From Parerythrobacter lutipelagi (GTDB taxonomy: Bacteria > Pseudomonadota > Alphaproteobacteria > Sphingomonadales > Sphingomonadaceae): a DNA stretch of 64,000 nt. A program made the translations under genes and the position numbers. Below are positions 7,683-17,400 of this stretch, piece by piece; positions within the stretch are counted from its first letter, which is position 1, and every line of letters begins with the position of its first letter. The stretch covers positions 1,312,001 to 1,376,000 of the forward strand of contig NZ_SKCJ01000001.1 in the NCBI RefSeq assembly GCF_005434975.1, in the 5' to 3' direction. The notes under the pieces were generated by a model that saw only the letters and a program-made list of their open reading frames with translations, made no database searches and was not told the origin of the DNA.

Positions 7683-9740
7683 GTGATTGCCACCACGCTC
7701 CGTGATGCTACACCGCTATGCATGGGAACTGAGGGGGCTTCGGACGGCACAGCGCCGCGCATCCTGCATCTGGGGGTAACCGGCCATCGGGAAGGCAATG
7801 CCGCGTATGATGCCCATGCGGCTGAGATAGAATCGGCGATTTCGCGCTTGTTCGCGGCGCTGGAGCAAAGGCTGGCAGGCCAAAAATCAGGCGGGCAATC
7901 GGGCGGCCAATCGGGTAGCCAATCGGACGGGGAGCCGCGCGAGGCGCCGACTTTCCGCTTGCTGACCAATCTGGCGCATGGCTTCGACTTGATGGCCGCC
8001 GAGAACGCGCTGAAGCGCGGATGGGACCTGTTGGCGCCGCTTCCGTTCGGCAAACAGATCAACCTGGCACTCAACACACCCGGACTTTCGAACGATGAAA
8101 TCGTGGCGGTGGCAAACGGGGGAATTCCGCAGGACCAGAACGCGCACCGTGAATACGAACGCCTGCATGCCGTCAGCGAACGTGCGCGCTGCCTCGAGCT
8201 GGCAGATCAGGACAGCTTCGTGCGCGAAGGTTTGCAGATCCTGACCCGGGTTGCACCAGGATCACGCGCAGCACAGGATGTCTGGCTTCTGGTGGCCGAG
8301 CGCACGCGCGCGGCAAGCATGGTGACGATCGAGCAGTCGGATGTGTTGGTTGCCGTGTGGGACGGCCTGTCGCCCAGCGCATCGGGCGGCACACGCGATA
8401 CCATGACCAAAGCGCTGGCGGCAGAAGTGCCGGTGGTGTGGATCGACGCGCGCAATCCGGCAATGATGCGGATGCTCGCCGATCCGGCGGACCTTGTGGC
8501 TGCGTTGGAGAATCCACGGCCCGACGGGCTCGACCTGATCGTCGAGGCGCTGTCTCAGGCGGCGGAAAGCGCGTGGGAAGAAATGGAGCAGGCGCGTGAC
8601 CATATCGACCCGCTCCACTGGCGCGAGAAATCCTCCTCGCATCTTCATGCCTACCGCCGGATCGAAGCCATGTTCGGCGGCGGCGGGAAAGCGTTCGGAT
8701 CAATCGTCCAGCAGTACGAAAATCCAGACCGGCCGGATGAAACAAGCCTCGGGCCGGTGCTGCGCGAAATGGAGGCACTGCCCGGGGCGGACCGCGATTT
8801 CGTCGATAGAGTGCGGCAGTCGGTGGTGCCCCGCTTTGCCATGGCAGACGGGATCGCCACCTACCTCTCCGATGCCTATCGCGGGGGCATGACCGCAAGC
8901 TTCCTGCTATCGGCGGCTGCGATCATAGGCGGCATTGCCTATCTGCCGCTGGTCGGTCCGGAGCTCAAATGGCCTTTCGCGCTGCTCGAATTCCTGATTC
9001 TGTGCGCCATTGTGGGCATTACCATTGCAGGGACGCGGGGCAATTGGCACCGGCGTTGGTTCGGCACGCGCCGGGTGGCGGAGTATCTGCGGCACACGCC
9101 GATCATGCTGACGCTCGGCTGTGCGCGGCCGATCGGGCGCTGGCCCAAATCGCGCGATGCCAGCTGGCCTGAACTCGATGCGCGGGCCAGAACGATGGTG
9201 CCGGGCCTGCCGGCCATGACCATTACCCACGAATATCTCAAAGAGCATGCGCGGCGCGTGCTGCGGCCCTATCTTGTCGGTCAGCGCGATTACCATCGCG
9301 GCAAGGCGGAACGACTGGAAAAAGTGCACGCCAATCTGGACCATGTATCCGAATGGCTGTTTGTCGCCGCGATCATTTCGGTCGGCGGTTACCTTGTGCT
9401 CAAGTTGCTGGCGGCGTTGTCGTTGATCGATCCTTCGATCCCCGACGGGCTGAGCAAGCTGCTGACTTTCTTCGGCGTTGCCTTTCCGACGCTGGGTGCC
9501 GCATTGGCGGGCATTCGGTATTTCGGCGATTTCGAACGTTTTGCGGCCATCTCCGATGTCACTGCGACCAAGCTGGACCGGTTGCGCCGCAGGGCTGACC
9601 TGCTGATCGAAGGCGACGAGCGTGACGTGAATTATCATGATTTCGTCGATCTTGCCCATGCGATGAGCGACGTAGTGATCGAGGAAATTGAAAGTTGGCA
9701 ATCGATTTTCGGCACGAAAAAAATGGCGGTGCCCGTCTGA
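7683..9740 (+). CDS. SLOG-domain membrane protein (SLATT-like C-terminus)
   Basis: A 685-residue protein. Residues 26-260 look like a SLOG (DprA/LOG-like, Rossmannoid) nucleotide-sensing domain: 'GVTGHR' at 31-36, 'NLAHGFDLMAAENAL' at 96-110, 'LAPLPFG' at 118-123 and 'VLVAVWDG..SASGGT' at 221-237. Two pairs of membrane helices follow (about 403-421/431-450 and 558-578/592-612), separated by a basic, helical linker, as in SLATT/DUF4231-type effectors thought to disrupt membranes on ligand binding. Start is GTG at 7683; an ATG at 7722 is possible. A four-unit 12-bp repeat lies inside the SLOG region. In the operon it would be the likely nucleotide-responsive effector; this role is inference from known SLOG/SLATT systems. 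Confidence 0.85.
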   Translation: MIATTLRDATPLCMGTEGASDGTAPRILHLGVTGHREGNAAYDAHAAEIESAISRLFAALEQRLAGQKSGGQSGGQSGSQSDGEPREAPTFRLLTNLAHGFDLMAAENALKRGWDLLAPLPFGKQINLALNTPGLSNDEIVAVANGGIPQDQNAHREYERLHAVSERARCLELADQDSFVREGLQILTRVAPGSRAAQDVWLLVAERTRAASMVTIEQSDVLVAVWDGLSPSASGGTRDTMTKALAAEVPVVWIDARNPAMMRMLADPADLVAALENPRPDGLDLIVEALSQAAESAWEEMEQARDHIDPLHWREKSSSHLHAYRRIEAMFGGGGKAFGSIVQQYENPDRPDETSLGPVLREMEALPGADRDFVDRVRQSVVPRFAMADGIATYLSDAYRGGMTASFLLSAAAIIGGIAYLPLVGPELKWPFALLEFLILCAIVGITIAGTRGNWHRRWFGTRRVAEYLRHTPIMLTLGCARPIGRWPKSRDASWPELDARARTMVPGLPAMTITHEYLKEHARRVLRPYLVGQRDYHRGKAERLEKVHANLDHVSEWLFVAAIISVGGYLVLKLLAALSLIDPSIPDGLSKLLTFFGVAFPTLGAALAGIRYFGDFERFAAISDVTATKLDRLRRRADLLIEGDERDVNYHDFVDLAHAMSDVVIEEIESWQSIFGTKKMAVPV
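7884..7931 (+). repeat. 12-bp in-frame tandem repeat, four units
   Basis: Four consecutive 12-base units related to CAATCGGGCGGC encode KSGG-QSGG-QSGS-QSDG (residues 68-83 of the SLOG protein), a flexible loop insertion. Such repeats can change copy number without breaking the frame. Confidence 0.85.
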
Positions 9741-9858
9741 AGCGGGCAAATCTCCGCTCTTCCACCGGCATTTGAAATCCCGGCTTTCCAAGCCCGCTCA
9801 GGCTGTTAAGTAATTTTACAGGGAATCGCAGACTGCGGATGGGGGCTTAGCAGAACAG

Positions 9859-11358
9859 ATGGCGCGCACGCAGCGGATCGACGCAATTGTAGTGGGCGGT
9901 GGTCCGGCCGGATCAGCAATGGGCTGGTCGCTCGCCAAACGCGGGATCAATGTCGCAATTGTCGAACGCGCGGTCTTCCCGCGCGAAAAAGTGTGCGGCG
10001 ACTTCGTCGAGCCGGCAGGCTTGCGCATCATCGAGACCATGGGCTGCACGCAAGCGCTCGATTTGGGCAAGCGGCTGCCGATCACACGCAACCGGGTCTA
10101 TTACGAAGCGCGCCTGCCATATCACGGCGAAATTCCGTATTACGACGGTGCGCATGGTATGCCGCCTCATGGCTACATCATCCCGCGTGATCAGCTGGAT
10201 ACGGTGCTGTTGCAGAACGCGGAGGACGCCGGTGCAACGGTGTTTCGCGGCACCTCGGCCAAAGCGCTCGAGCGTGAGGGTGGCGCGAACATCCTCACCG
10301 CGAAGCAGGGCAAGGAAGAACTGAGGATCGAAGCGCCCGTAGTCGTCGGGGCTGACGGGGTGCAATCGATGGTCGCCAAGGCCAAAGACCTGCGGCGCAC
10401 CGACCGGCGGCACATTGGCGCGTCGCAGCGGGTTTATCTCGACAACCTCGACATCGAGGAGGGCGAGGCGACGATCTGGTTCGACGAGGACCAGATCCCC
10501 GGTTACGGCTGGATGTTCCCGATGAACGGCGGGCGCGCCAATATGGGCATCGGCCTGCTGACCGAAACCTGCGACCGGTTCGACATGTCCGTTCAACAGT
10601 GTTTTCGCGACGCTGTCGAGCGGCTGCGCTTTCGCCATCCCGGCTGCCGCAACGCGCGCGTGGCATCCAAGCCGCTGGGCGGTGCGGTGCACATGTACGG
10701 CGGGGTGACGCGCAACCATTTTGCAGGCGGGATACTGGTCGGCGATGCAGGCAGTTTTGTCGACCCGATGACCGGAGAGGGCATTACGCAGGGGATGGAA
10801 AGCTCGATCCTCGGTGCGCGCAGCGTGGCGGCGGCGCTCGAGGCCGGGCAATTCGGCCAAGACCAGTTTGCCAGCTTCGAACACGATTTCCGCGCCTATT
10901 TCGATCCGGCAATGCGTTATCTCGTGCTGCTGGCGCAACTGCTGCGCAACCGGCATTTTCATGAAAGCGTATTCACCGCGACCCGCAAGGGTTTCGAAAA
11001 GGCGCAGGTGGAAAGCAGCTTCGGCGAAATCTCCGGAACCAGCTTCGGCGGGCTTAATGTTCAGCCGCTGGCGATGACGGGCCAGCTGCTGTGGAGTCTG
11101 GCCGACCATTTCCTGCGCGGCGGTGCGGCGGCATTGACCGATGCGCTGCGCGGCCGCGGGTTTACCGCCAACGGGGCGGTTGAGGACCTTCTCGCCTGGC
11201 AGCGCGGTTGGCGCGCCTCGACGGCAGATGACTTGCCGTGGCATATGTCCTGGCTGGGGGACATCGCGAAGGCCGCCGGCGAGCTTGGCCCGTCGTTCCT
11301 GATGGACGAGAATCCCCGGCTGCGCGGACCATTCGCTTTTGTGGAGGGCACATCATGA
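9859..11358 (+). CDS. geranylgeranyl reductase family flavoprotein
   Basis: A 499-residue FAD-dependent oxidoreductase of the geranylgeranyl reductase / p-hydroxybenzoate hydroxylase group. The N-terminal Rossmann motif 'AIVVGGGPAGSAMGWSLAKRG' (residues about 9-29) binds FAD, 'REKVCGDFV' is the family's cysteine-glycine motif, and 'ILVGDAGSFVDPMTGEGI' is the second FAD motif. Enzymes of this family reduce isoprenoid double bonds or oxidise squalene-type lipids. It overlaps the next gene by ATGA and is followed by a prenyl synthase, so an isoprenoid substrate is likely. It could also act as an epoxidase/monooxygenase; sequence alone does not decide. Confidence 0.8.
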   Translation: MARTQRIDAIVVGGGPAGSAMGWSLAKRGINVAIVERAVFPREKVCGDFVEPAGLRIIETMGCTQALDLGKRLPITRNRVYYEARLPYHGEIPYYDGAHGMPPHGYIIPRDQLDTVLLQNAEDAGATVFRGTSAKALEREGGANILTAKQGKEELRIEAPVVVGADGVQSMVAKAKDLRRTDRRHIGASQRVYLDNLDIEEGEATIWFDEDQIPGYGWMFPMNGGRANMGIGLLTETCDRFDMSVQQCFRDAVERLRFRHPGCRNARVASKPLGGAVHMYGGVTRNHFAGGILVGDAGSFVDPMTGEGITQGMESSILGARSVAAALEAGQFGQDQFASFEHDFRAYFDPAMRYLVLLAQLLRNRHFHESVFTATRKGFEKAQVESSFGEISGTSFGGLNVQPLAMTGQLLWSLADHFLRGGAAALTDALRGRGFTANGAVEDLLAWQRGWRASTADDLPWHMSWLGDIAKAAGELGPSFLMDENPRLRGPFAFVEGTS

Positions 11359-13457
11359 GCACGAAGACCAAGGTCAAACCGAAGAAAGCCGCCTCGAAGG
11401 CGAAAAGGCCCGCTGCAAAGAAATCCGCGCCGAAGAGCAAGCCGAAGACAGCCAAGTCGGGTGCGGCAACAGCGCGTAATGCGCTCGCCGCGCCGGAAGT
11501 GGCCGTGGTTGGCGGCGGGCTCGCCGGGATGACCGCGGCGCTCAAACTGTTGCAGGCCGGTTTCAAGGTTACTCTGTTCGAGCGCTACGACCGGCTTGGC
11601 GGCAACACGTCGTCGCAGGCGGTGAACGGGGTCGAACACGATGTATATCCGCACATGTTCTGCGACTGGTATGCCAATTTCTGGAGCCTCTTCGAGCAAG
11701 ATCTCGGCCTGAAGCGCGAAGATCATTTTGTCGCGCACCCCGGTAGCATGATGCTGGCGCCGGGATCGGATGACTATGTGAACATGCTCAACCCGACTTC
11801 GCTTGAAGCAGTGGTTGCGAACATGAAGTCGGGTTCGATGTCCCCGGCCGAGCTGGTGCTGCTGGGCTACTCGGGGGTCGATCTGGCGGCGCAGGGATTC
11901 GATTCCGACGGGCTTAACCAGATGGAAAAGCTCGACGTAAACGGCTTCCTCTATTCGCGCGGCTACGCGACCGAAGCCGTGGCAGAGATGCAGAACTATC
12001 TCCTGACACTGGTTTGGTCGATCGACAGTGCGAAGACTTCGGCCCGGACCTACGGAAATTTCCTCCAGCACTCGCTGCGCTTTCCCGACCATTCACCGTT
12101 CGACTGGCTGCTGAAGAACAGCCTGAACGCCGGGCTCGTGGAACCCTTGCGGGCGAAGCTGGAAGAACTGGGTTGCTCGATCCGCACCAACGCGGATGTG
12201 CAGTCGGTCCGCCTCGATGACGACCAGCGCCCGATGCTGCGCTGGCAGGCGGATGGGGCTAAACGAACCAGCGCAAAGACCTTTGACTTTGGTGTGCTTG
12301 CCGTCCCTTCGGCTGTGCTGGCGGACATCGTGATGTGCCGCAAGGCCGGTATCGGCGGCAAACGGATCATCGATTGCGAGCCCGAGCTGGCGAATCTGCG
12401 CCGCCTGTCGAGCGCGGCCATCCCGGTGCTCGACCTGTATCTGAAGGAAAAGCTGGACGATTTCCCGATCGACAGTATCGGTCTCGCCGGATCGAATTAT
12501 GGTCTCACCGCGCTCGATATCTCGCAGTTGTGGCCAGCAGAATTGTTCGACGGCAAGTCCGCACTGATCATCGCTGCGTCCGATGGCGATGCGATCCCGT
12601 CCGAAAATCCGCACGAAGCCGCGATGCTGATGCTGGCCGAGCTCGCACGTTTCTATCCGCAGTTCGAAGGGGTGAAGCATTGGGGTGATCCCGACAGCAT
12701 CATCGACTGGGACAAGTCGCATATGCGGCTGAACCTCGACTACAAGCTGTTCCTCGATGATACCGGCAGCTGGAGCTGGCGGCCCAGGGCGAGCTACCCG
12801 GAAGGTCTGCCACGGCTCACCTTTGCCGGCGATCTGTGCCGCACTGATGTCGAGATGGCGACAATGGAAGGCGCAGTTCAGAGCGGCACGCTGGCCGCAG
12901 CGGCAGTCCAGGCGCAGGATGCCGCGCAGACCGGCAAGGCACGCGGCAACCCGATAGAAGATGTCCCGCACAGGCTCTATTCCCCGACCACGTTTCGCGC
13001 GGCGAAGCTGCTCCTGCTGCCGGCCGCTTACGCCGCCTATTCGCTCGTGGCGCTCAAACGGTATCGCGCTGCAAAGGCTTCGGGCGGCGACCATGCGGGT
13101 GAAGCGCTGGCGACCCTAATCGAGGATCTGGCGCTTGTTCCGCCCAAAGCGGCGACCGAGCTGGGGCAGGGCGCCTACTCGTTTTATCGCAGTCTCGTCG
13201 ATCGGGACGAAGAAGATCCAGGCGATGAGAAGATCGGCCTGAGTGCCGCTGCGCTCATGGTGCTGGGCGAGATCGCGGATTATGCCGCATCGCAAGTCGG
13301 CGGCGAGAAACGCGCTGCGCCCGAGACCGCAGCGGGGCAGGCCTTTGAGGGCGTGCTCGGCCAGATCGCCGGTATCGCGGGCAGGGCCTATGGCACCATG
13401 CGCGCTGCGGCCGATCAATCCTGTTCGACCAAGCGCCGCTGGCGTGTGAAGCGCTGA
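11355..13457 (+). CDS. CrtI/HpnE-like FAD-dependent oxidoreductase with basic Lys/Ala/Pro N-terminal tail
   Basis: A 700-residue flavoprotein. Residues 1-37 are a Lys/Ala/Pro-rich tail like a histone H1 or HU tail, which is odd on such an enzyme. From residue about 49 'EVAVVGGGLAGMTAALKLL' and 'FERYDRLGGNTSSQ' form the amine-oxidase/phytoene-desaturase-type FAD site, and 'LTFAGDLCRTDVEMATMEGAVQSG' is the C-terminal FAD motif. Residues about 540-700 are an extra helical domain not typical of CrtI. The ATG overlaps the previous stop (ATGA), and a polyprenyl synthetase follows after 13 bases. It probably desaturates or dehydroxylates an isoprenoid; the substrate is unknown. Confidence 0.8.
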   Translation: MSTKTKVKPKKAASKAKRPAAKKSAPKSKPKTAKSGAATARNALAAPEVAVVGGGLAGMTAALKLLQAGFKVTLFERYDRLGGNTSSQAVNGVEHDVYPHMFCDWYANFWSLFEQDLGLKREDHFVAHPGSMMLAPGSDDYVNMLNPTSLEAVVANMKSGSMSPAELVLLGYSGVDLAAQGFDSDGLNQMEKLDVNGFLYSRGYATEAVAEMQNYLLTLVWSIDSAKTSARTYGNFLQHSLRFPDHSPFDWLLKNSLNAGLVEPLRAKLEELGCSIRTNADVQSVRLDDDQRPMLRWQADGAKRTSAKTFDFGVLAVPSAVLADIVMCRKAGIGGKRIIDCEPELANLRRLSSAAIPVLDLYLKEKLDDFPIDSIGLAGSNYGLTALDISQLWPAELFDGKSALIIAASDGDAIPSENPHEAAMLMLAELARFYPQFEGVKHWGDPDSIIDWDKSHMRLNLDYKLFLDDTGSWSWRPRASYPEGLPRLTFAGDLCRTDVEMATMEGAVQSGTLAAAAVQAQDAAQTGKARGNPIEDVPHRLYSPTTFRAAKLLLLPAAYAAYSLVALKRYRAAKASGGDHAGEALATLIEDLALVPPKAATELGQGAYSFYRSLVDRDEEDPGDEKIGLSAAALMVLGEIADYAASQVGGEKRAAPETAAGQAFEGVLGQIAGIAGRAYGTMRAAADQSCSTKRRWRVKR

Positions 13458-13470
13458 AGGAGCTCTGGAC

Positions 13471-14400
13471 TTGGACACAGTCACCAAAGGCATCGTTGCA
13501 GACCTCGGCTTCGTCCCGGAGATGGACCGGCTGCGCGAACGGTTATTCGCGTGGATCGCGGATTCCAGCGAGGAAATGCGGCCGCTGCTCGAATGGCAGT
13601 TCAACGCCGGATCAAAATACTTCCGGCCGTTGACGATTTTTGGCTGCTACCGCGCGCAACAGGGGGGGGAGATTCCGGACAGCATCATCCGCTCAGCCGC
13701 AGTGCTCGAGATGATGCATAACATGACGCTGGTGATCGACGATATCCTCGACCTGTCGGACGAGCGGCGCGGCAAGCCGACCATGCATGCGAAATTCGGC
13801 AATCTGCCCGCGCTGATGGCGTCTGGATTTATCGCGGCAGACGGTTTTGCGCTGGTGGCGGATGACGCGCACGATATCCGCCTGATTGCCGATCTCGTCA
13901 AACGGTTGGGTGTCGCCGAATGCGCGCAGTGGCGCTTGCGCCGACAACCGCTCGGCGTGAAGGACTGGGAGATGATCGCAGGCGAGGACACTGGCTCGAT
14001 GTTCGAGACCTGCGCTTGCCTCGCGACGCGTGACGAGAGCATGCGCAAGTTCGGCCGACTGATCGGGATGCTCTATCACGGGTGTGACGACGTGGGCGAC
14101 GTGAAGGGGCTTGAATCGCTTGGCGGCGGGGGCGAGGAGGATTTGCGCGATGGCATCCTTACGCTTCCCGCTGCTCTGGCGATCGAGGACGAGGATATCT
14201 GCGAACTCTTCTGCCGGGAGAATCCCTCCGACGCGGACCTCCAGCGTATTTCGAAAGAGATGCTTGATCGCTTGCCCGACGCCGAAGCGCATCTCGATCA
14301 GATCGCGACCGATGCCAAATGGGAAGCACAAGTGAACACCGGCGACCCGGGCGTGCTGCTTGAACTGGTCGATTACACGCGCGAGCTATCGCGCCGGTAG
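13471..14400 (+). CDS. polyprenyl synthetase family protein (isoprenyl diphosphate synthase)
   Basis: A 309-residue trans-isoprenyl diphosphate synthase. The first Asp-rich motif is DDILD (residues 90-94) followed by 'ERRGKP', and the second is DDVGD (206-210), so both magnesium-binding sites are intact. The positions 4-5 residues before the first motif are Thr86 and Met85, not aromatic, which fits a product longer than FPP; that is inference. Start is TTG at 13471 behind a strong GAAGGAG site. It ends the isoprenoid operon and runs tail-to-tail into the TIR-ATPase gene 8 bases away. Confidence 0.9.
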   Translation: MDTVTKGIVADLGFVPEMDRLRERLFAWIADSSEEMRPLLEWQFNAGSKYFRPLTIFGCYRAQQGGEIPDSIIRSAAVLEMMHNMTLVIDDILDLSDERRGKPTMHAKFGNLPALMASGFIAADGFALVADDAHDIRLIADLVKRLGVAECAQWRLRRQPLGVKDWEMIAGEDTGSMFETCACLATRDESMRKFGRLIGMLYHGCDDVGDVKGLESLGGGGEEDLRDGILTLPAALAIEDEDICELFCRENPSDADLQRISKEMLDRLPDAEAHLDQIATDAKWEAQVNTGDPGVLLELVDYTRELSRR

Positions 14401-14408
14401 GCTGTGGG

Positions 14409-17400
14409 TCACGTTGACAGGCGAGCGAGTGCCGCCCGGACCTCGGGCAGCGCAGGGCAATTGCTTGAACTGTCGCATTTGGCGAGCGTTAGCTCGATGG
14501 CACGGCGCGCTTCCTCCATCCGGCCCGATTGCTCGAGCAATCCGCCTAGCTGCGTTGCCGCTTCGAGCTCGATCGCCAAAGCTCCCATTTCGGCCGCGAG
14601 ATCGTGCGCTGAAAGGAGGTCGTCTTCCGCAGCCTCGATATCGCCTTGGGCAACCCGCAGCCCGGCACGAATGATCAGGCTCTGCGGCCGGACGATCCGT
14701 TCCTGCGGGTTGGCGACCAGAGCTTGTTCAATTGCCTCGTTCGCCTCATCGAGCCGCCCCAGTCTGGAGAGTATCTCAGCCAGCCGGTTGAGATAAAAAA
14801 TCATCCCGACGCGCCCATTCGACGCTACCATTTCTTCAATCGACTGGCGGATCACCTCGGCGGCCTCTTCGGTTGGCCTGTCTTCGGCAGATGCCCAGGC
14901 CAGCTTGCCGCGCACGAGATGACCGATATAGGCCAGGCCATGCTCCTGCGTGAGATCCAGCGCCGTCTGCGCATGGAACCGGGTTCCGGCATAGTCACGC
15001 TGCAACCACGCGAGTGTACTCGCAAAGTGATGTCCAACCGCCGCGGCGTAGGGCTGACCGCTCGCTTCACCGCGGGCGACAGCATCGTCCATTCGTTGCT
15101 GAGCCACGTCTTGCCGGGCCCGCATCCATGCCCCTAGCGCACCGATGCCCATGCCAACGATATCGTCCATCACATGCCGTCCGGCACCGGACTGCGCCAC
15201 GATTTCCTCAAACCGGGCATAGTGGCCGGGCAAATCATGCAGCCTCCCGCTGTAGAAATCGGTCTGCAGCACCGCATTGGCGGCAAAATAATCGAGCCAG
15301 GCGGGTCTATCATCATTCTGGATTTCAGAACCCAGCGTGATGACCCGCTCGGCAATCGCATCAGCCTCGCGATAGTCGCCCGAAGTGATTACAGCGCGCC
15401 AGAGCTGGGCTTCTTCGATCATCGTCTTGACCAGCAAGCCACCTTCCTTGGCCAGGGCGAGCGCGCGGTTGGCAGCATCCACAGTCTGCGGGTCGGAATA
15501 GCCGCGGGTCTGTTGCAACGCGCGGTTGAGAGCGCTCCACAGCCGCAATTCTGCGTCGTAACGCTCCGGCCCCTCGGACAGCATCGTGGCAGCATCGATC
15601 CCGCGCTGGAAATGCACCACGGCTTCCTTACAGGCACCGCGCCGATACGCTTCGTCGCCTGCCGCCTGCCACTCTGTCAGCGCTCGTGTGTGATCGCCGG
15701 CCTGCATCCAGTGCGAGGCGAGCACCTCGCGCGCAATCTGCGCACCATCCTCTGGCCGCCGGGCAAGCGTTTCCGCGGCAAGCCGGTGTAGAACCTTCTG
15801 GCGACGTTTCGGCAAGGTCTCATATGCCGCGTCGCGCACCAAGGCGTGTTTGAACCGATAACTCGCCATCGGCGGTACACCGCGCATGATGAGAAACCGC
15901 TCCCTGACGAGATGCGCCAGTGGCGTTTCGAGGCCGGACGGATCATCGGGTGCCAAGGCTGCGAGCAGCGCCTGATCGAATTCCAGCCCCAGAACCGCGG
16001 CGACCTGCAGCGTCTCGCGCGTTTCCCCCAGCCGTGCAAGCCGTGCAGCAAGCAGGTCCCGCAAAGTCGGCGGCATCGCATCGGCTGCCTGATCGGGCTC
16101 ATCGGCCATCAGCCGCGCCAGTTCTTCTGCAAAGAGCGGGACGCCGTTGGCGCGTTCCAGCACGCGGGTGAGGACTGCGTCATCGACCACACGCTCACCC
16201 GCCATCTCCGCGACTAGCGCGCGCATTTCCTTCCGGCCAAGCGGGCCGAGCGTCACTCTGAGATGATGCTCGCCTTCGCCCCACGGCGGCTCGAATTCTG
16301 GCCGTGCGGTTGCCAGCACCATGATCCGGTCGTCCTGCGCCTGGTCGACCAGCATCTGCACCAGCTCGAGTGTCGAGGGATCAATCCACTGGATATCGTC
16401 CACCAGCAGCAGCAATGGCTTGCGCCGCGCCAGCGCAAACGCTGTTTCCACCAGAGCCGACAGCAGCTGGACCCGCTGCTGGTCCTGCGCCGCGCTGGTC
16501 GGTTGCACGCCATCGGGCAGCGAGATGCCGATGACCGGCGCAAGCAGCGGCAACAGTCGTGCAGGCAGGTCGCGTTCAGCCGTCTTGCTGCGCAGCCATT
16601 CGCCGGCGTCTGCGCTGCGCCCTTCCGCCTGCTGCGCCACGAACTGTCCAATCGCGTGATAGGGCGTGTTGGCGAACAGCGATGCGCCTTGCAGCGTAAT
16701 CCAGTGGTGCTCGCGGCCCCCCAACCATGCGTGGAATTCCTCGACCAGTCGGGTCTTGCCGATCCCCGGCTCGCCGCGAACCAGCACATGTTGCCCCTCG
16801 CCGCTCTCGGTTCGCTCCCACCTTGTCCTGAGCGCTGCAATTTCATCTGTCCGACCGACGAAACCGTGGTTCGCCCCGGCGGCCCAGCCGCGTACGAGTT
16901 CGACCCTTTTTCTTGCGTCACCGACCCGAAAGACATCCGATCCGGCGACCGGCTCAAGCTCGAATGCTCCACCGGCGAGCTGGCGCACGGGCTGCGTCAC
17001 ATGCACTGCATTGCCGCTTGCGGACTGCGCTGCGGCTTCGGCACCGGTGGCGCCGTCACCGAACATTTCCGCTTCGCCGCCGGAATCGGCCGTCACCAGC
17101 ACTGTTGCAGTGTGAACTCCGACCTGCAGCGCAAGATCATCAGGCGTGACCCCGGCAATGCCGCGCGACATGCTGGCGGTTTCCGCAACCAGCGCCAGCG
17201 CTGCCCGGATTGCGCGTTCGGCAGCGTGTTCCTGCACCAGCGGGTATCCGAAGGTCGCCGAAAGCCTGTGGCCTGAATATGTCACCCCGCCGCCGAACTG
17301 GTCGATTATCGGTGTTGCCAGATCGTGAAAACTGGCGAGCAGATCGCGCCAATCCTCCGGGTCGAGCGACGATGCGAGACTTTCTCCGCCCGCTAGCGAG

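Noticed and set aside
7884-7931. CRISPR-like array
   Set aside because: The units are 12 bases with no spacers and lie in frame inside a gene.
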